IMG/VR virus record: IMGVR_UViG_3300002518_000025
Coordinates: 1 to 38,037 of that record
Source of the DNA: a virus
Direction: 5' to 3' (one strand)
DNA: 38,037 nucleotides
Position 1 is the stretch's first letter; every line of letters starts with the position of its first letter. Made by a program: the position numbers and the translations under genes. The notes beneath the pieces were generated by a model. The model saw only the letters and a list, made by a program, of their open reading frames with translations. It ran no database searches and had not been told where the DNA came from. Positions 1-8,900 of the stretch are shown one piece after another.

Positions 1-144
1 ACAACACTCTATGTATTTCACGGCCTGATTGCCGCCAGCGAGACCGGGGATACGGTGCTGTCGGTGTTTGCTCCGTGGTGGGATGCGGATGAGGATGCGG
101 CTGGCACAATTCTCCCGCAAATGATGCACCATCTTTCAGGATGA
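1..144 (+). CDS. Partial hypothetical phage protein (C-terminal 47 residues)
   Basis: The frame is open from the first base of the window and stops with TGA at 142-144, so only the C-terminus is present. The visible part ends in LPQMMHHLSG. It lies 8 nt upstream of the fibre-like gene at 153 and shares its GC-rich composition, so both probably belong to the same structural module. No family is recognised. Confidence 0.55.
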   Translation, partial: TTLYVFHGLIAASETGDTVLSVFAPWWDADEDAAGTILPQMMHHLSG

Positions 145-152
145 TGTGATAT

Positions 153-1358
153 ATGGCAGCACTACTCGACATCGTCAAAAAAGGCTCGACAGATCGATCG
201 GTGACGATCCGAATTATCGATAGCTCGGACGGTACGCCCGAAACGGCGGTTGTTTGGAATACGTCGGGGATTGACCTCTGGTATCGACGAGAAGGATCTG
301 CGGTTGTCAGTATCACCGAGGCCACGTTGTCGGCACTGACCGACGCACACTCAGACGGCGGCTTCTTGCATGTGTCGCACGGCGAATACCGCTTCGACAT
401 TCCAGACGCAGCATTTGCGACGGGAGAGAATCATGTTGACATCGGCGGCACAGTGACAGACATGGTCGTAATCGGCGGGCGGGTGCGTCTGGTCGATTAC
501 GATCCCGAAGACGCGGTCCGCCTGGGACAGACGGCGTTGCCGAACGCAGCCGCAGACGCGGCGGGTGGGTTGCCGATCAGCGATGCGGGCGGGCTAGATT
601 TGGATACAATTTCAACCGACATCGCAACCGCCAAGACGCAGATCGGCACGGCGGGTGATGGCCTCACTGACTTGGGCGGCATGTCGACCGGCATGAAAGC
701 AGAAGTGCAGGCAGAAGCCGACGCATCACTAGCATCTTACGACGGGCCAACGAACAGCGAACTAGAGGCCCGCACGATTGCGGCGGCGTCTTACTTCGAC
801 CCCGCTGCCGATATTGTGGCGAACGTCACGACAGTTGCGACGACAACGACGAACAGCGACATGCGGGGCACGGATTCGGCAGCAACGGCAACAGCACTGG
901 CAACCGCACAGACGGATCTAGACACGCTAACGGGATCGGACGGGGCAACGCTGGCGACGACACAGGGCAACTATGCACCGCTTAAGCCGACAACGGCGGG
1001 CAGGACGCTTGACGTTACCTCGGGTGGGGCAGCGGGCATTGATTGGAGCAACATCGAAAACCCGACGACGTCTGTTGACCTGAGCGGAACCGATATCCAA
1101 CTGTGCGACACGGTGACAACGAACACCGACGCAATTACGGTAGCAGGCATCCTGACGACGCAGATCACGGAAGCGTACGCAGCAGACGGGGCATCGCCTA
1201 CAGTGGCACAAGCGTTGTGCATGATCCAGCAGCTATTGGGCGAATTCGCAATCAGCGGAACAACGCTCACGGTGAAGAAGATCGACGGAAGCACAACAGC
1301 GGGCACGTTCACGCTGGACGACGGAACGAGTCCAACATCGATCACGAGGGCAACGTAA
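153..1358 (+). CDS. Putative tail fibre or baseplate-type structural protein
   Basis: This 401-aa protein has an N-terminal globular part of about 115 residues, rich in beta strand, with the stretch GGTVTDMVVIGGRVRLVDYD. A long low-complexity Ala/Thr/Asp/Gly region follows, of the kind seen in phage fibre shafts. Proteins with a similar N-terminal domain recur next to head and tail modules of environmental siphophages; this is recalled, not searched. The gene is markedly richer in G+C than almost everything downstream. Its stop overlaps the next start (TAATG at 1356-1360). Receptor binding or baseplate function is inference. Confidence 0.55.
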   Translation: MAALLDIVKKGSTDRSVTIRIIDSSDGTPETAVVWNTSGIDLWYRREGSAVVSITEATLSALTDAHSDGGFLHVSHGEYRFDIPDAAFATGENHVDIGGTVTDMVVIGGRVRLVDYDPEDAVRLGQTALPNAAADAAGGLPISDAGGLDLDTISTDIATAKTQIGTAGDGLTDLGGMSTGMKAEVQAEADASLASYDGPTNSELEARTIAAASYFDPAADIVANVTTVATTTTNSDMRGTDSAATATALATAQTDLDTLTGSDGATLATTQGNYAPLKPTTAGRTLDVTSGGAAGIDWSNIENPTTSVDLSGTDIQLCDTVTTNTDAITVAGILTTQITEAYAADGASPTVAQALCMIQQLLGEFAISGTTLTVKKIDGSTTAGTFTLDDGTSPTSITRAT

Positions 1359-1603
1359 TGGCGATTCGCACTGTCGTCACTCGGGGATTCGGGAACGGGA
1401 CGTTCAGCGGGACGATCTCATTGGTTGTAGCACGCGGATATGCGACTGGTGCAGCTATTATATCCCGTACAAAAATGCCTCGGTTACAACAGGCTACTAC
1501 AAGAATCATTGGTTTAGACACATCCGCAACATCTGTTATTGGTATGAATACTCTCACAACATCTGTTATTGGTATGAATACTCTGGAACATCAGGAACGA
1601 TAA
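1358..1603 (+). CDS. Small hypothetical protein with tandem 10-residue repeats
   Basis: An 81-aa protein starts at the ATG that overlaps the preceding stop; a longer upstream reading in this frame would overlap the 401-aa gene and is not used. The N-terminus MAIRTVVTRGFGNGTF matches a type of short protein that often follows fibre-like genes in GC-rich phages. The C-terminal half holds three versions of a 10-residue unit (TSVIGMNTLT and relatives). Base composition switches from GC-rich to AT-richer inside this gene, near position 1440-1450, so the C-terminal part may be a recent replacement. Confidence 0.55.
   Translation: MAIRTVVTRGFGNGTFSGTISLVVARGYATGAAIISRTKMPRLQQATTRIIGLDTSATSVIGMNTLTTSVIGMNTLEHQER
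1527..1584 (+). repeat. Tandem 30-bp direct repeat inside a small gene
   Basis: Two copies of a 28-bp segment beginning CAACATCTGTTATTGG lie at 1527-1554 and 1557-1584 (period 30 bp). They encode two identical copies of TSVIGMNTL in frame. A third, diverged protein-level copy precedes them. This is a recent in-frame duplication. Confidence 0.85.
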
Positions 1604-1604
1604 G

Positions 1605-1970
1605 ATGGCACGAGCAACTACATTCTACGGTGAAATCTTTGAAGACGGGACTGCTCGTGTCCATGGTCTATTAACCGATGGTGATCTAGATAACACCCCT
1701 CTGTTAACCACTGACTTTGGATCAATGGATTACTGGGTAATCGATTTAGCTACCGACACTACAGTTGTTACTGAAACATCTATAACTGTGGCTAATGTAT
1801 TGAGTAATACCCTCAATAGCCACGGTAATAACTTTGATTTTACTATTCCTAGTACATCATTTGCGGCTGGCACCAGAAAATTTGAACTGCATATCCGTTT
1901 TACACTGGGTTCAGGAGACATTGGTCAAGCTTTGATTATTCTGGACGCAACTAAAATAACGGCTGCATAA
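1605..1970 (+). CDS. Hypothetical structural protein, fibre/baseplate-associated
   Basis: A 121-aa protein starts one base after the previous stop and overlaps the next gene by one base (TAATG at 1968-1972), so these genes are translationally coupled. It is predicted to be largely beta strand. Its layout resembles the N-terminal domain of the 401-aa protein: a short domain with FDFTIPSTSFAAGTRKF, comparable to FDIPDAAFATGENHV there. The two may be paralogous domains. This one has the AT-richer composition of the rest of the phage. Function unknown. Confidence 0.6.
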   Translation: MARATTFYGEIFEDGTARVHGLLTDGDLDNTPLLTTDFGSMDYWVIDLATDTTVVTETSITVANVLSNTLNSHGNNFDFTIPSTSFAAGTRKFELHIRFTLGSGDIGQALIILDATKITAA

Positions 1971-2461
1971 TGCCTAATACGCCCAAGCGGTATTCTCCGT
2001 CAAACATGGAAAAACCAACTCGAAAGCCTTGGCAGGACAACCATGCTAAGGGTTCTCGACATGAACGTGGGTATGATTATGCTTGGGTTAAATTACGTAA
2101 CGCATACATAAAGAAGAACCCTCTGTGTGAACCATGTCAACGATCTGATCATGTCACGCCTGCTACACAGGTAGACCACATTGTTTCCTTCAGAGAAAAA
2201 CAAGACATACTAAGATTACATCCTTGTAATCTTCAATCTATTTGTGACGTGTGTCACACAATAAAAACATCTAATCCTTTTAGGCATTACCAACTAGCCA
2301 TACCAGAATTTGGTGTAACTAGTTTTCAGCTTTCTCAGATTCAACAGATTGTAAAGTGTGATCCCTTGATTCGTCGGTATAAATCTAGGGATGTTCGTGA
2401 CTTGTTAGAGTGGGCAACTCAAATAGCAGGTAGTTTTGTACTTATACCCGTTGAGAGATAA
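1970..2461 (+). CDS. HNH endonuclease, packaging-associated
   Basis: This 163-aa protein carries an HNH/beta-beta-alpha-metal fold. A zinc pair CEPC sits near residue 53, the VDHI histidine core near residue 67, then the N..ICDVCH segment with the second Cys pair near 90, and a following Lys. HNH proteins beside the terminase genes are common in HK97-type phages, where they assist the terminase in cleaving DNA for packaging. The gene is immediately followed by TerS at 2464, which fits that role. A free-standing homing enzyme is possible but less likely here. Confidence 0.85.
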   Translation: MPNTPKRYSPSNMEKPTRKPWQDNHAKGSRHERGYDYAWVKLRNAYIKKNPLCEPCQRSDHVTPATQVDHIVSFREKQDILRLHPCNLQSICDVCHTIKTSNPFRHYQLAIPEFGVTSFQLSQIQQIVKCDPLIRRYKSRDVRDLLEWATQIAGSFVLIPVER

Positions 2462-2463
2462 AG

Positions 2464-2949
2464 ATGAAAAAGAATGATGGCTCAAATACTGTAACATCAA
2501 ACAGAGCTAAACTTGGTGGTTACTACGACAACAAGAAGCATGATACCGTAGATATTCCTTGTAAGATGCCTTCGATGCCAAAAGGCTTATCGCCTAAGTC
2601 TAAAGCAGCTTGGAGAGAAGTATCTGTAGTCTTGGAAGAGTATAATATTGTTTCTCTGCTCGATGGTGTAGCTTTGAGACTGCTGTGTGATTCAATTGCT
2701 CTCTACTTGAAAGCTGAAGAAAGCATTGCGGATAAAGGCTTGATGATTACCTCAATGTCTACTAAGGGAGATATTACAGAGAAATCAAATCCGGCTATTC
2801 GGATTCGAGATAATGCTTGGCAACAAATCTTTACGATGAGTAGACAGTTTGGGATGACACCACTAAGTCGTAAGCGTAACTACTCACAAGAGAATACCGA
2901 GAACAAGTCTCCGATGGATATGTTGATGAGGACTCTTAACCTGAATTGA
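2464..2949 (+). CDS. terS: Terminase small subunit, P27-like
   Basis: This 161-aa protein has the P27-type organisation: a basic N-terminus, then MPKGLSPKSKAAWRE, a helical DNA-binding region, and the C-terminal IRDNAWQQIFTMSRQFGMTP segment that typifies these subunits (residues about 118-137). It recognises phage DNA and recruits the large subunit for packaging. It is placed between the HNH gene and TerL, the canonical order. The start follows the HNH stop by two bases. Confidence 0.88.
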   Translation: MKKNDGSNTVTSNRAKLGGYYDNKKHDTVDIPCKMPSMPKGLSPKSKAAWREVSVVLEEYNIVSLLDGVALRLLCDSIALYLKAEESIADKGLMITSMSTKGDITEKSNPAIRIRDNAWQQIFTMSRQFGMTPLSRKRNYSQENTENKSPMDMLMRTLNLN

Positions 2950-2956
2950 GCAGGCA

Positions 2957-4711
2957 ATGGTAAGAAAACGTAAAGTACCGTCTGCGATTGATAAACGACT
3001 TAAAGCTCTTGACAAGTTACTCAAAGCAGACCGACCTAAAGGCCAACTTGAAACAAATCAGATACATCGTTGTATGGATGATCTGAAGAACTGTAAAAAC
3101 AAGGGGTTTGCTTGGGACGAAGATCAGGTAGAGAGAACCCTACATCTCTTTACCTTGATGAAGCATTGGAAAGGAAAGTTCGCAAACCAGAAACTAACAC
3201 TTGCTGATTGGCAGGAGCATTGTATTATTGCTCCGCTGTTTGGTTGGTATCTAGAAAAAACACGCAGTAAAGGTGGGTATCGCAGATTCCGTACTGCCGG
3301 AATTGAGATGCCTAGAAAGAATGGTAAAACTACTTTAGCTGCTGGTATAGGTCTTCAAGGATTGACAGCAGATGGGGAGCATGGAGCAGAGGTTTATTCA
3401 GCAGCTACAAAAAAAGATCAGGCTAACATTGCATTCAAGGATGCCAAGGGTTTGCTTGGTCCTGAATTAAAGCAGCTTTGCAAGGTCCATAGACATGCAA
3501 TATCTTTCCTGCCCCTGGCCGGTACTTTTCAATCTTTATCTTCTGATAGTAATTCGTTGGATGGTCTTAACATCCATCGTTGCATTGTTGATGAACTGCA
3601 TGCTCATAAGACCCGCGATTTATGGGATGTTCTGTTAACGGCTACTGGTGCTAGAGATCATCCTTTGATTCTCTGGATTTCTACCGCTGGTTATAACCGC
3701 CAATCAATCTGGTATGAACAAAGAGAGTATTGTTGTAGGATTCTTGACCCAAATGACACATTAACTAATGAATCATATTTTGTTTACATGACAGGTATTG
3801 ATGATGGGGATGATTGGCTTGATCCTAAAATCTGGTGGAAGGCCAACCCCAACATGAATATCTCTCTCAATGAAGATTACTTAGTTAATGAGTTTACCAA
3901 AGCAGAAGACTCTCCTCAGTATGAGAACAAGGTTCGTAGGCTACATCTGAATCAGGTTACGGAGCAGGCTGTTAGAGCTATTGTGATGCGTAATTGGGAT
4001 CGGTGTAATGAAGCTGCTCCTGATACAATCTCAGATACAGAAACTCTTAGGCTGTTTGAGGAACGGCTGAAAGGACAGCCATGCTGGGGTGCGATTGACT
4101 TAGCATCTACGAGAGACCTTTGTGCTTGGGCAAGAGTCTGGAGGCTAGATGGTAAGTTTTATACTCGTGTGCGTTACTATGCTCCTGAAGAAGCATCTAA
4201 CGTTAGACAAGCCTATGATTTGCAAAGCTATAATACTTGGGCACAAAAAGGATTGATTACACTGACTCCTGGGTCAGCTACAGATTACGACAGAATTCTC
4301 AGAGATATTGAGAACGACCATCAATTCTCTCCTGTTTTAACTATTGCTCTAGACCCACATAATTCATCTCAGTTTGCTCAGTCTCTGTTGAAGCTCGGAT
4401 GGATGGAAGATGATGTTGTGAATTTTCCGCAGTGGGCAAGATACTATCATGAGCCGTGGACACGATTGGTTGAACTGGTTAACTCTCAGCACCTCCAGCA
4501 TGGGGGAGATGAAGTTTTAAGATGGATGGCAGCAAATACTGTTGCAAAGGAAGACTCAAACGGTTATGTTAAACCCGATAAACAAGCAGGCCAAGATAAA
4601 ATTGATGGTATAGTTGCTCTAACAATGGCCTTAGCGATGTCTCTTAATCAAGATGATGTCTTTGTACCGTTAGGTCGATTCTATGAAGAAAATGATATTG
4701 AAGTATTTTAG
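2957..4711 (+). CDS. terL: Terminase large subunit (HK97-type)
   Basis: This 584-aa packaging motor has an ATPase with Walker A PRKNGKTT (residues 119-126) and Walker B/catalytic Glu in CIVDELHAH (about 209-217). The C-terminal nuclease has the acidic residues of GAIDLASTRD (about 377-386), LDPHNSS and DKIDGIVALTMAL near the end. Length and motif order match the Terminase_1 family. It acts at the portal to translocate and cut DNA. Its 3' end overlaps a small membrane-protein ORF starting at 4683. Confidence 0.95.
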   Translation: MVRKRKVPSAIDKRLKALDKLLKADRPKGQLETNQIHRCMDDLKNCKNKGFAWDEDQVERTLHLFTLMKHWKGKFANQKLTLADWQEHCIIAPLFGWYLEKTRSKGGYRRFRTAGIEMPRKNGKTTLAAGIGLQGLTADGEHGAEVYSAATKKDQANIAFKDAKGLLGPELKQLCKVHRHAISFLPLAGTFQSLSSDSNSLDGLNIHRCIVDELHAHKTRDLWDVLLTATGARDHPLILWISTAGYNRQSIWYEQREYCCRILDPNDTLTNESYFVYMTGIDDGDDWLDPKIWWKANPNMNISLNEDYLVNEFTKAEDSPQYENKVRRLHLNQVTEQAVRAIVMRNWDRCNEAAPDTISDTETLRLFEERLKGQPCWGAIDLASTRDLCAWARVWRLDGKFYTRVRYYAPEEASNVRQAYDLQSYNTWAQKGLITLTPGSATDYDRILRDIENDHQFSPVLTIALDPHNSSQFAQSLLKLGWMEDDVVNFPQWARYYHEPWTRLVELVNSQHLQHGGDEVLRWMAANTVAKEDSNGYVKPDKQAGQDKIDGIVALTMALAMSLNQDDVFVPLGRFYEENDIEVF

Positions 4712-4880
4712 TGAATTCATAACAACTGTTGGGTATGTAGTTTTCTGTGCGGGACTTTATCGAATTCATTTGCCCACCATGTTACTTTTTGTTGGTGCTT
4801 CATTAACAGTATTCGGTATACATCTGGAACTAAAAAATGTTCGCAAACGCAATAGCATCAGTGGTCAACGCAAGTCTTGA
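4683..4880 (+). CDS. Small two-helix membrane protein between terL and portal
   Basis: The predicted 65-aa product has two hydrophobic segments (about residues 12-27 and 31-47) and a basic tail. It starts inside terL and overlaps the portal gene by 44 bases. Small membrane-like ORFs at the terL/portal junction occur in many HK97-type phages, but their role is unknown. The long overlaps at both ends lower confidence that it is expressed. Confidence 0.4.
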   Translation: MKKMILKYFSEFITTVGYVVFCAGLYRIHLPTMLLFVGASLTVFGIHLELKNVRKRNSISGQRKS

Positions 4881-6411
4881 AAATCCAGCAATGTCGTTGA
4901 CTGACCCCTCAACATGGGATGACATCTTTTCTGGGTCTGAAGCTGCTTCTGGCGAACGCATCACCCACACATCCTCTTTAAAATCTGCCCCAGTATGGCA
5001 AGGTGTGTCTGTTATCAGCGGTGATTTAGCATCTATTCCTATTCATATTCGTAGAATAGAGACTGAGGGTGCAAATAAAGGTGATGCTGAGATTGATACT
5101 ACACATGCTGTAGAGTATCTGATTTCTGTTCAGCCTAATGACGAGATGTCTGCGGTTGATCTCTGGCGTCGACTCTTTGTCCATGCTCTGTTGTGGAATA
5201 ACGGCTATTTGTTTATCGAACGTAAAGGTCGTGCTGCATCAGGTAAGATTCTAAGCTTGGCAAACCTGCTGCCCGACAGAACCTATTCCACCAGAGATGA
5301 ACATGGTAATCTGTTTTATGTAACAGAAATAGATGGTCGTCTTGAGCCTCTACTGCCTCATGAAGTGTACCACCTTAAAGGTATCTCTATAGATACATCT
5401 GGTGGGCTTGATATGGTAGAGAATGCACGAGATGCTATTGGTCTTGCATTAGCTGCTCAGAACTTTGGATCACGATTCTTTGCTAATGGTGCTCAAGCAG
5501 GTGGTGTGCTGGAAGTTCCGGCAGACTTCTCAGCTAAGGCTACACATAACTTGGAAGTAAAATTTGGTAAGCAGTATTCTGGCAGAAACAATTGGTTCAA
5601 AACTATTGTGCTACGAGACGGAGCCAAGTTTCATCAAACCATGCTGGACGCTGAAAAGAGTCAGATGCATGAATTAAGAGAAGATCAAATTAGGGAGATT
5701 GCAAGATACTTCAATCTTCCACCTTTCAAGCTTGGTGCTAAAGAGACAGTTCAGTACAAATCTGTTGAGGATCAACAGCTTGTTTATCATACTGGTACTC
5801 TTACTCACTGGTTATCTGCAATTAAAGGTGAGGCCACAATCAAGTTCTTGACAAGTCCACAAAAGAAGCGTAGAACACATGGGGTGTGGCATGATGTAAA
5901 GACTTTGATTTCTTTGGATGCTAAGACTCAAAACACTCTACTTGATACTCAACGTAAAAGTCTTGTAATTACTGGTAACGAGTGGCGTAGAGAGATTGGC
6001 AGAAATCGATCTTCTGATCCCTTGGCTGATAAGCTTATCAATCCTAATACGCTGTCAAACGATGAGTCTAAACCAGACGATAAAGACGTTCCTGATGACA
6101 CCAGTGAAGACACAGACGGCACTACTCCTGATCAGGATGCTCAGAATATCCGAGAATTGATTATTCAAGATGCTGAATATGCTGCGAATGCTGGTCATGC
6201 TGAGTATGGTGGTTGGGTTGATGAACCCTTCTCTCAGTACTTGATGTTTGAAGATGTTGATTTATCTAGGTACAATCTTCTTAGCGTATATGTAGAAACA
6301 CTGCATGACCTGTTTCGATCTACACTTGATGCTCCATTAGATAGCTTGCTTAGTACAGTAGCGGAAGCTTGCTTAAACGCTCGTAAAATTCCTACCGGAT
6401 TTGAAGAATAA
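4837..6411 (+). CDS. Portal protein (HK97-type)
   Basis: This 524-aa protein is of typical HK97 portal length plus an acidic C-terminal tail. The N-terminus contains SLENPAMSLTDPSTWDD, followed by APVWQGVSVISGDLASIPIH, a hallmark of this family. Keeping the SLENP stretch requires the start at 4837 rather than the internal ATG at 4891. The dodecameric portal forms the DNA entry ring and head-tail joint. It is followed directly by the capsid maturation protease, as in HK97. Confidence 0.93.
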   Translation: MFANAIASVVNASLENPAMSLTDPSTWDDIFSGSEAASGERITHTSSLKSAPVWQGVSVISGDLASIPIHIRRIETEGANKGDAEIDTTHAVEYLISVQPNDEMSAVDLWRRLFVHALLWNNGYLFIERKGRAASGKILSLANLLPDRTYSTRDEHGNLFYVTEIDGRLEPLLPHEVYHLKGISIDTSGGLDMVENARDAIGLALAAQNFGSRFFANGAQAGGVLEVPADFSAKATHNLEVKFGKQYSGRNNWFKTIVLRDGAKFHQTMLDAEKSQMHELREDQIREIARYFNLPPFKLGAKETVQYKSVEDQQLVYHTGTLTHWLSAIKGEATIKFLTSPQKKRRTHGVWHDVKTLISLDAKTQNTLLDTQRKSLVITGNEWRREIGRNRSSDPLADKLINPNTLSNDESKPDDKDVPDDTSEDTDGTTPDQDAQNIRELIIQDAEYAANAGHAEYGGWVDEPFSQYLMFEDVDLSRYNLLSVYVETLHDLFRSTLDAPLDSLLSTVAEACLNARKIPTGFEE

Positions 6412-6439
6412 CCAAGCTTCCGCTTATAAGGATGTAACT

Positions 6440-7201
6440 ATGCCTAAGAAACGACTTTTTAACATTAAGCCTCTGAGTAATGATGTCATTGATAAGGCCG
6501 CTTCCCAACAAACCTTTTATCAGGTGTCTCTGTCTAAAAATAAGGAGACGGAACAAGAAATTGTTGACTTGGTAATCTTTGAACAAATTGGTCATGATCC
6601 TTGGACTGGAGAAGGTGTTGGGGCTAAAGATGTTGCTGCTTTCCTTTCTGAGAATAAAGGTAAAGAAGTAAACGTTCGTATCAATAGTCCTGGTGGCCTG
6701 GCCTTTGATGGGATTACTATTCATAACTCGCTTATTCAACATAGTGGTAACGTGAATGTCACTGTTGAAGGTATTGCTGCTTCAGCCGCTGCTATTATCA
6801 TGTTAGCTGGTGACAACGTTAGAATGTTTGACAACGCATCCACCATGTTTCATAGGGCTATGGGCTGGGCCTTTGGGAACAGGGATGAGATGGATGCAAT
6901 GATTGAAATCCTTGACTCACTTGATGAGCAGATTGCACTTACTCTTTCCCAGAGATCGACTCTGGATAAGGAAGAGGCTATGAGTCTTCTAGTTGGTAAG
7001 CACGATGGAACTACGTTAACAGCAGAAGAAGCACTAGAAGTAGGTATCATTGATAGTGTAATTACCCGGCCTAAAAAGCAGAAAAAGCAAGAAGCTGAAG
7101 ATCGCTCTAAGTCGAGTATTAGTAATATGATGAAGCGTGAATGTAGCATGAGACTTAGAAGTCTCGAATTAGATAATGACAGCATTCGGTTTGACAGCTA
7201 A
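6440..7201 (+). CDS. Capsid maturation protease, ClpP-like (S14)
   Basis: The start is ATG 6440, preceded by AAGGA at 6428-6432; the frame is open further upstream but without a ribosome site. The 253-aa product has the ClpP fold: INSPGG at residues 81-86, nucleophile Ser115 in GIAASAAA, His138 in TMFHRAMG, and an Asp near 162 completing the triad. In HK97-like phages this enzyme cleaves the capsid delta domain during head maturation. The neighbouring major capsid protein has such an N-terminal domain. Confidence 0.92.
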   Translation: MPKKRLFNIKPLSNDVIDKAASQQTFYQVSLSKNKETEQEIVDLVIFEQIGHDPWTGEGVGAKDVAAFLSENKGKEVNVRINSPGGLAFDGITIHNSLIQHSGNVNVTVEGIAASAAAIIMLAGDNVRMFDNASTMFHRAMGWAFGNRDEMDAMIEILDSLDEQIALTLSQRSTLDKEEAMSLLVGKHDGTTLTAEEALEVGIIDSVITRPKKQKKQEAEDRSKSSISNMMKRECSMRLRSLELDNDSIRFDS

Positions 7202-7219
7202 GAAAACCCGTGCTATATT
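7191..7219 (+). promoter_or_regulatory. Sigma70-type promoter for the major capsid gene
   Basis: TTGACA at 7191-7196 and TATATT at 7214-7219 are separated by 17 bp. They straddle the end of the protease gene and lie about 46 bp upstream of the capsid start. A dedicated promoter would raise capsid output above the rest of the operon. Confidence 0.6.
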
Positions 7220-7264
7220 GTTGACTTCGATGATTACAAACTTCATCCTTTTAGGAAATATGCT

Positions 7265-8647
7265 ATGGATCGTCTGAAAGAACTTCAGGAACTGCGGCTG
7301 AAGCTTCACAATGAGATTAAGGCTCACGCCGATAAGCTTCCGGCTGACGGTACTGAATCTCCTGAATGGAAGGAAACCTGGGATCAACTGAATAAAGCCT
7401 ATGACGAAAATATGGTTTCGTTGGATGCTGAAACCAAGAAGATTGCTGAGTCTCAGGCTGTTCAAAACCGGCTGTCTGCAATTGATACGCAGCTTTCCAG
7501 CATGCCGAGGTTTGAGCTTCAGAACTTCAACCAGCCGCCTCAGAATCCTCTGCCTAATAGTAACCAGCCAGTAACGTTTGAGCAGCAACAGTTGCTGGCT
7601 CTCCAAGGCTGGATGATGAACTCTTCATCCGAACACAGTCATCGGATTGAGGATCGACATCGTCAAGCTGCTCTTGCTACTGGTAACCGTCTTGACAGTA
7701 AAGATTTTGTGTTTGAGTTGAGCACTACTCAAGCCTTTAATCAATATCGTAGGGATCGTCTCCAGAATGCTCTAACAGGTGGTCAAGGTACAAAAGGTGG
7801 ATTCATCACTGGTGAATCTTTCGTAGCATCTGTTGAACGAGCCATGCTTGATTTTTCTGGTGTTGCTCAAGCTGCCGATATTATTCGTACGAATAACGGT
7901 GAACCTATTCACTACCCAACTGTGGATGACACTAGCAATACTGGTCGATTGGTTGGTGACGGTTCTGCTGTTACAGCAACTGCTGAACCTACTTTTGGTG
8001 ATGCAATTCTGTCGGCATATACCTTTACCTCTGATGAGATTAAGGTTGCACGGGCATTGCTGGAAGACTCTATGCTCGATCTGGGTAACTTGGTTGGCTC
8101 GCTCTTGGGTGAGCGGCTTGGTCGTATCCAGAATACCAACTACACTACGGGTACTGGTGCTGGTGTTGCTCCTCGTGGTGTTGTCACGGCTGCAACGGCT
8201 GGTGTAACGGCGGCTTCTACATCTGCCATCGTTTTTGACGAAGTTATTGATCTGGAGCACTCTCTCAATCCTTCTCGTCGTGTTCCTGGTCAGGGAACAG
8301 GCTACATGTTCAACGATGCTATTCTGCAAACTCTCCGTAAGCTCAAGAATGGTATGGGTGACTATCTGTGGCAATCAGGTGCTAACTCTGGTGCTCCAGA
8401 TACACTCAACACTTGGCCTTACTGGATTAACCAAGCCATGGCGTCTACGATTGCAACCACCAACATTACGATGTTGTTTGGTGCATTCCGTAACTATAAA
8501 ATTCGTCAAGTTCGTTCCATTCGTTTCCAACGTCTAGTTGAGAGGCATGCTGAAAATGATCAGGATGCTTTCTTGGCCTTTGTTCGTGGTGATGGTAATC
8601 TCGTAGATGCTGGGGATGGTGTAGTTCGTAAACTGACCCAAGCATAA
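7265..8647 (+). CDS. Major capsid protein (HK97 fold)
   Basis: This 460-aa protein has an N-terminal coiled-coil delta (scaffold) domain of about 110 residues. The HK97-fold shell domain follows: ALTGGQGTKGGFITGESFVA, then IHYPTVDDTSNTGRLVGDG, FTSDEIKVARALLEDS and ASTIATTNITMLFGAFRNYKI. The delta domain is presumably removed by the upstream protease at roughly residue 110-140; the exact site is not visible. The start has AGGA upstream (TTTTAGGAAATATGCT). Confidence 0.94.
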   Translation: MDRLKELQELRLKLHNEIKAHADKLPADGTESPEWKETWDQLNKAYDENMVSLDAETKKIAESQAVQNRLSAIDTQLSSMPRFELQNFNQPPQNPLPNSNQPVTFEQQQLLALQGWMMNSSSEHSHRIEDRHRQAALATGNRLDSKDFVFELSTTQAFNQYRRDRLQNALTGGQGTKGGFITGESFVASVERAMLDFSGVAQAADIIRTNNGEPIHYPTVDDTSNTGRLVGDGSAVTATAEPTFGDAILSAYTFTSDEIKVARALLEDSMLDLGNLVGSLLGERLGRIQNTNYTTGTGAGVAPRGVVTAATAGVTAASTSAIVFDEVIDLEHSLNPSRRVPGQGTGYMFNDAILQTLRKLKNGMGDYLWQSGANSGAPDTLNTWPYWINQAMASTIATTNITMLFGAFRNYKIRQVRSIRFQRLVERHAENDQDAFLAFVRGDGNLVDAGDGVVRKLTQA

Positions 8648-8681
8648 GTCATCTTTATAGCTCTTAACAGAAGGTAATGTA

Positions 8682-8879
8682 ATGTCAGAGCAAAAGAAGA
8701 AGCCAGAACAGCAAACACTTGTTAAACTTTTGACTTCTGTGGGATTTCACAAAACGGACACTTGTGGTAGATTGATCGGCATTAGCACTAGACATGCTGG
8801 TGACGAGGTTGAATTACCTAAGTCTGAAGCCGAAACCTTTGTTGAACGGGGATACGCCGTTTACCCTAAGAAGTCTTAA
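8682..8879 (+). CDS. Small hypothetical head-module protein
   Basis: A 65-aa, charged protein starts after AGAAGGTAATGTA (ribosome site). It has no signal or membrane segment. Its position between the capsid gene and decoration-like proteins suggests a minor head or connector role, but no family is recognised. Confidence 0.6.
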   Translation: MSEQKKKPEQQTLVKLLTSVGFHKTDTCGRLIGISTRHAGDEVELPKSEAETFVERGYAVYPKKS

Positions 8880-8900
8880 TTACATACTTTAGGAGGTATT

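Noticed and set aside
971-1345. Minus-strand 124-aa frame in the GC-rich segment
   Set aside because: A consequence of GC-rich codon use of the 401-aa gene on the plus strand; no start signals.
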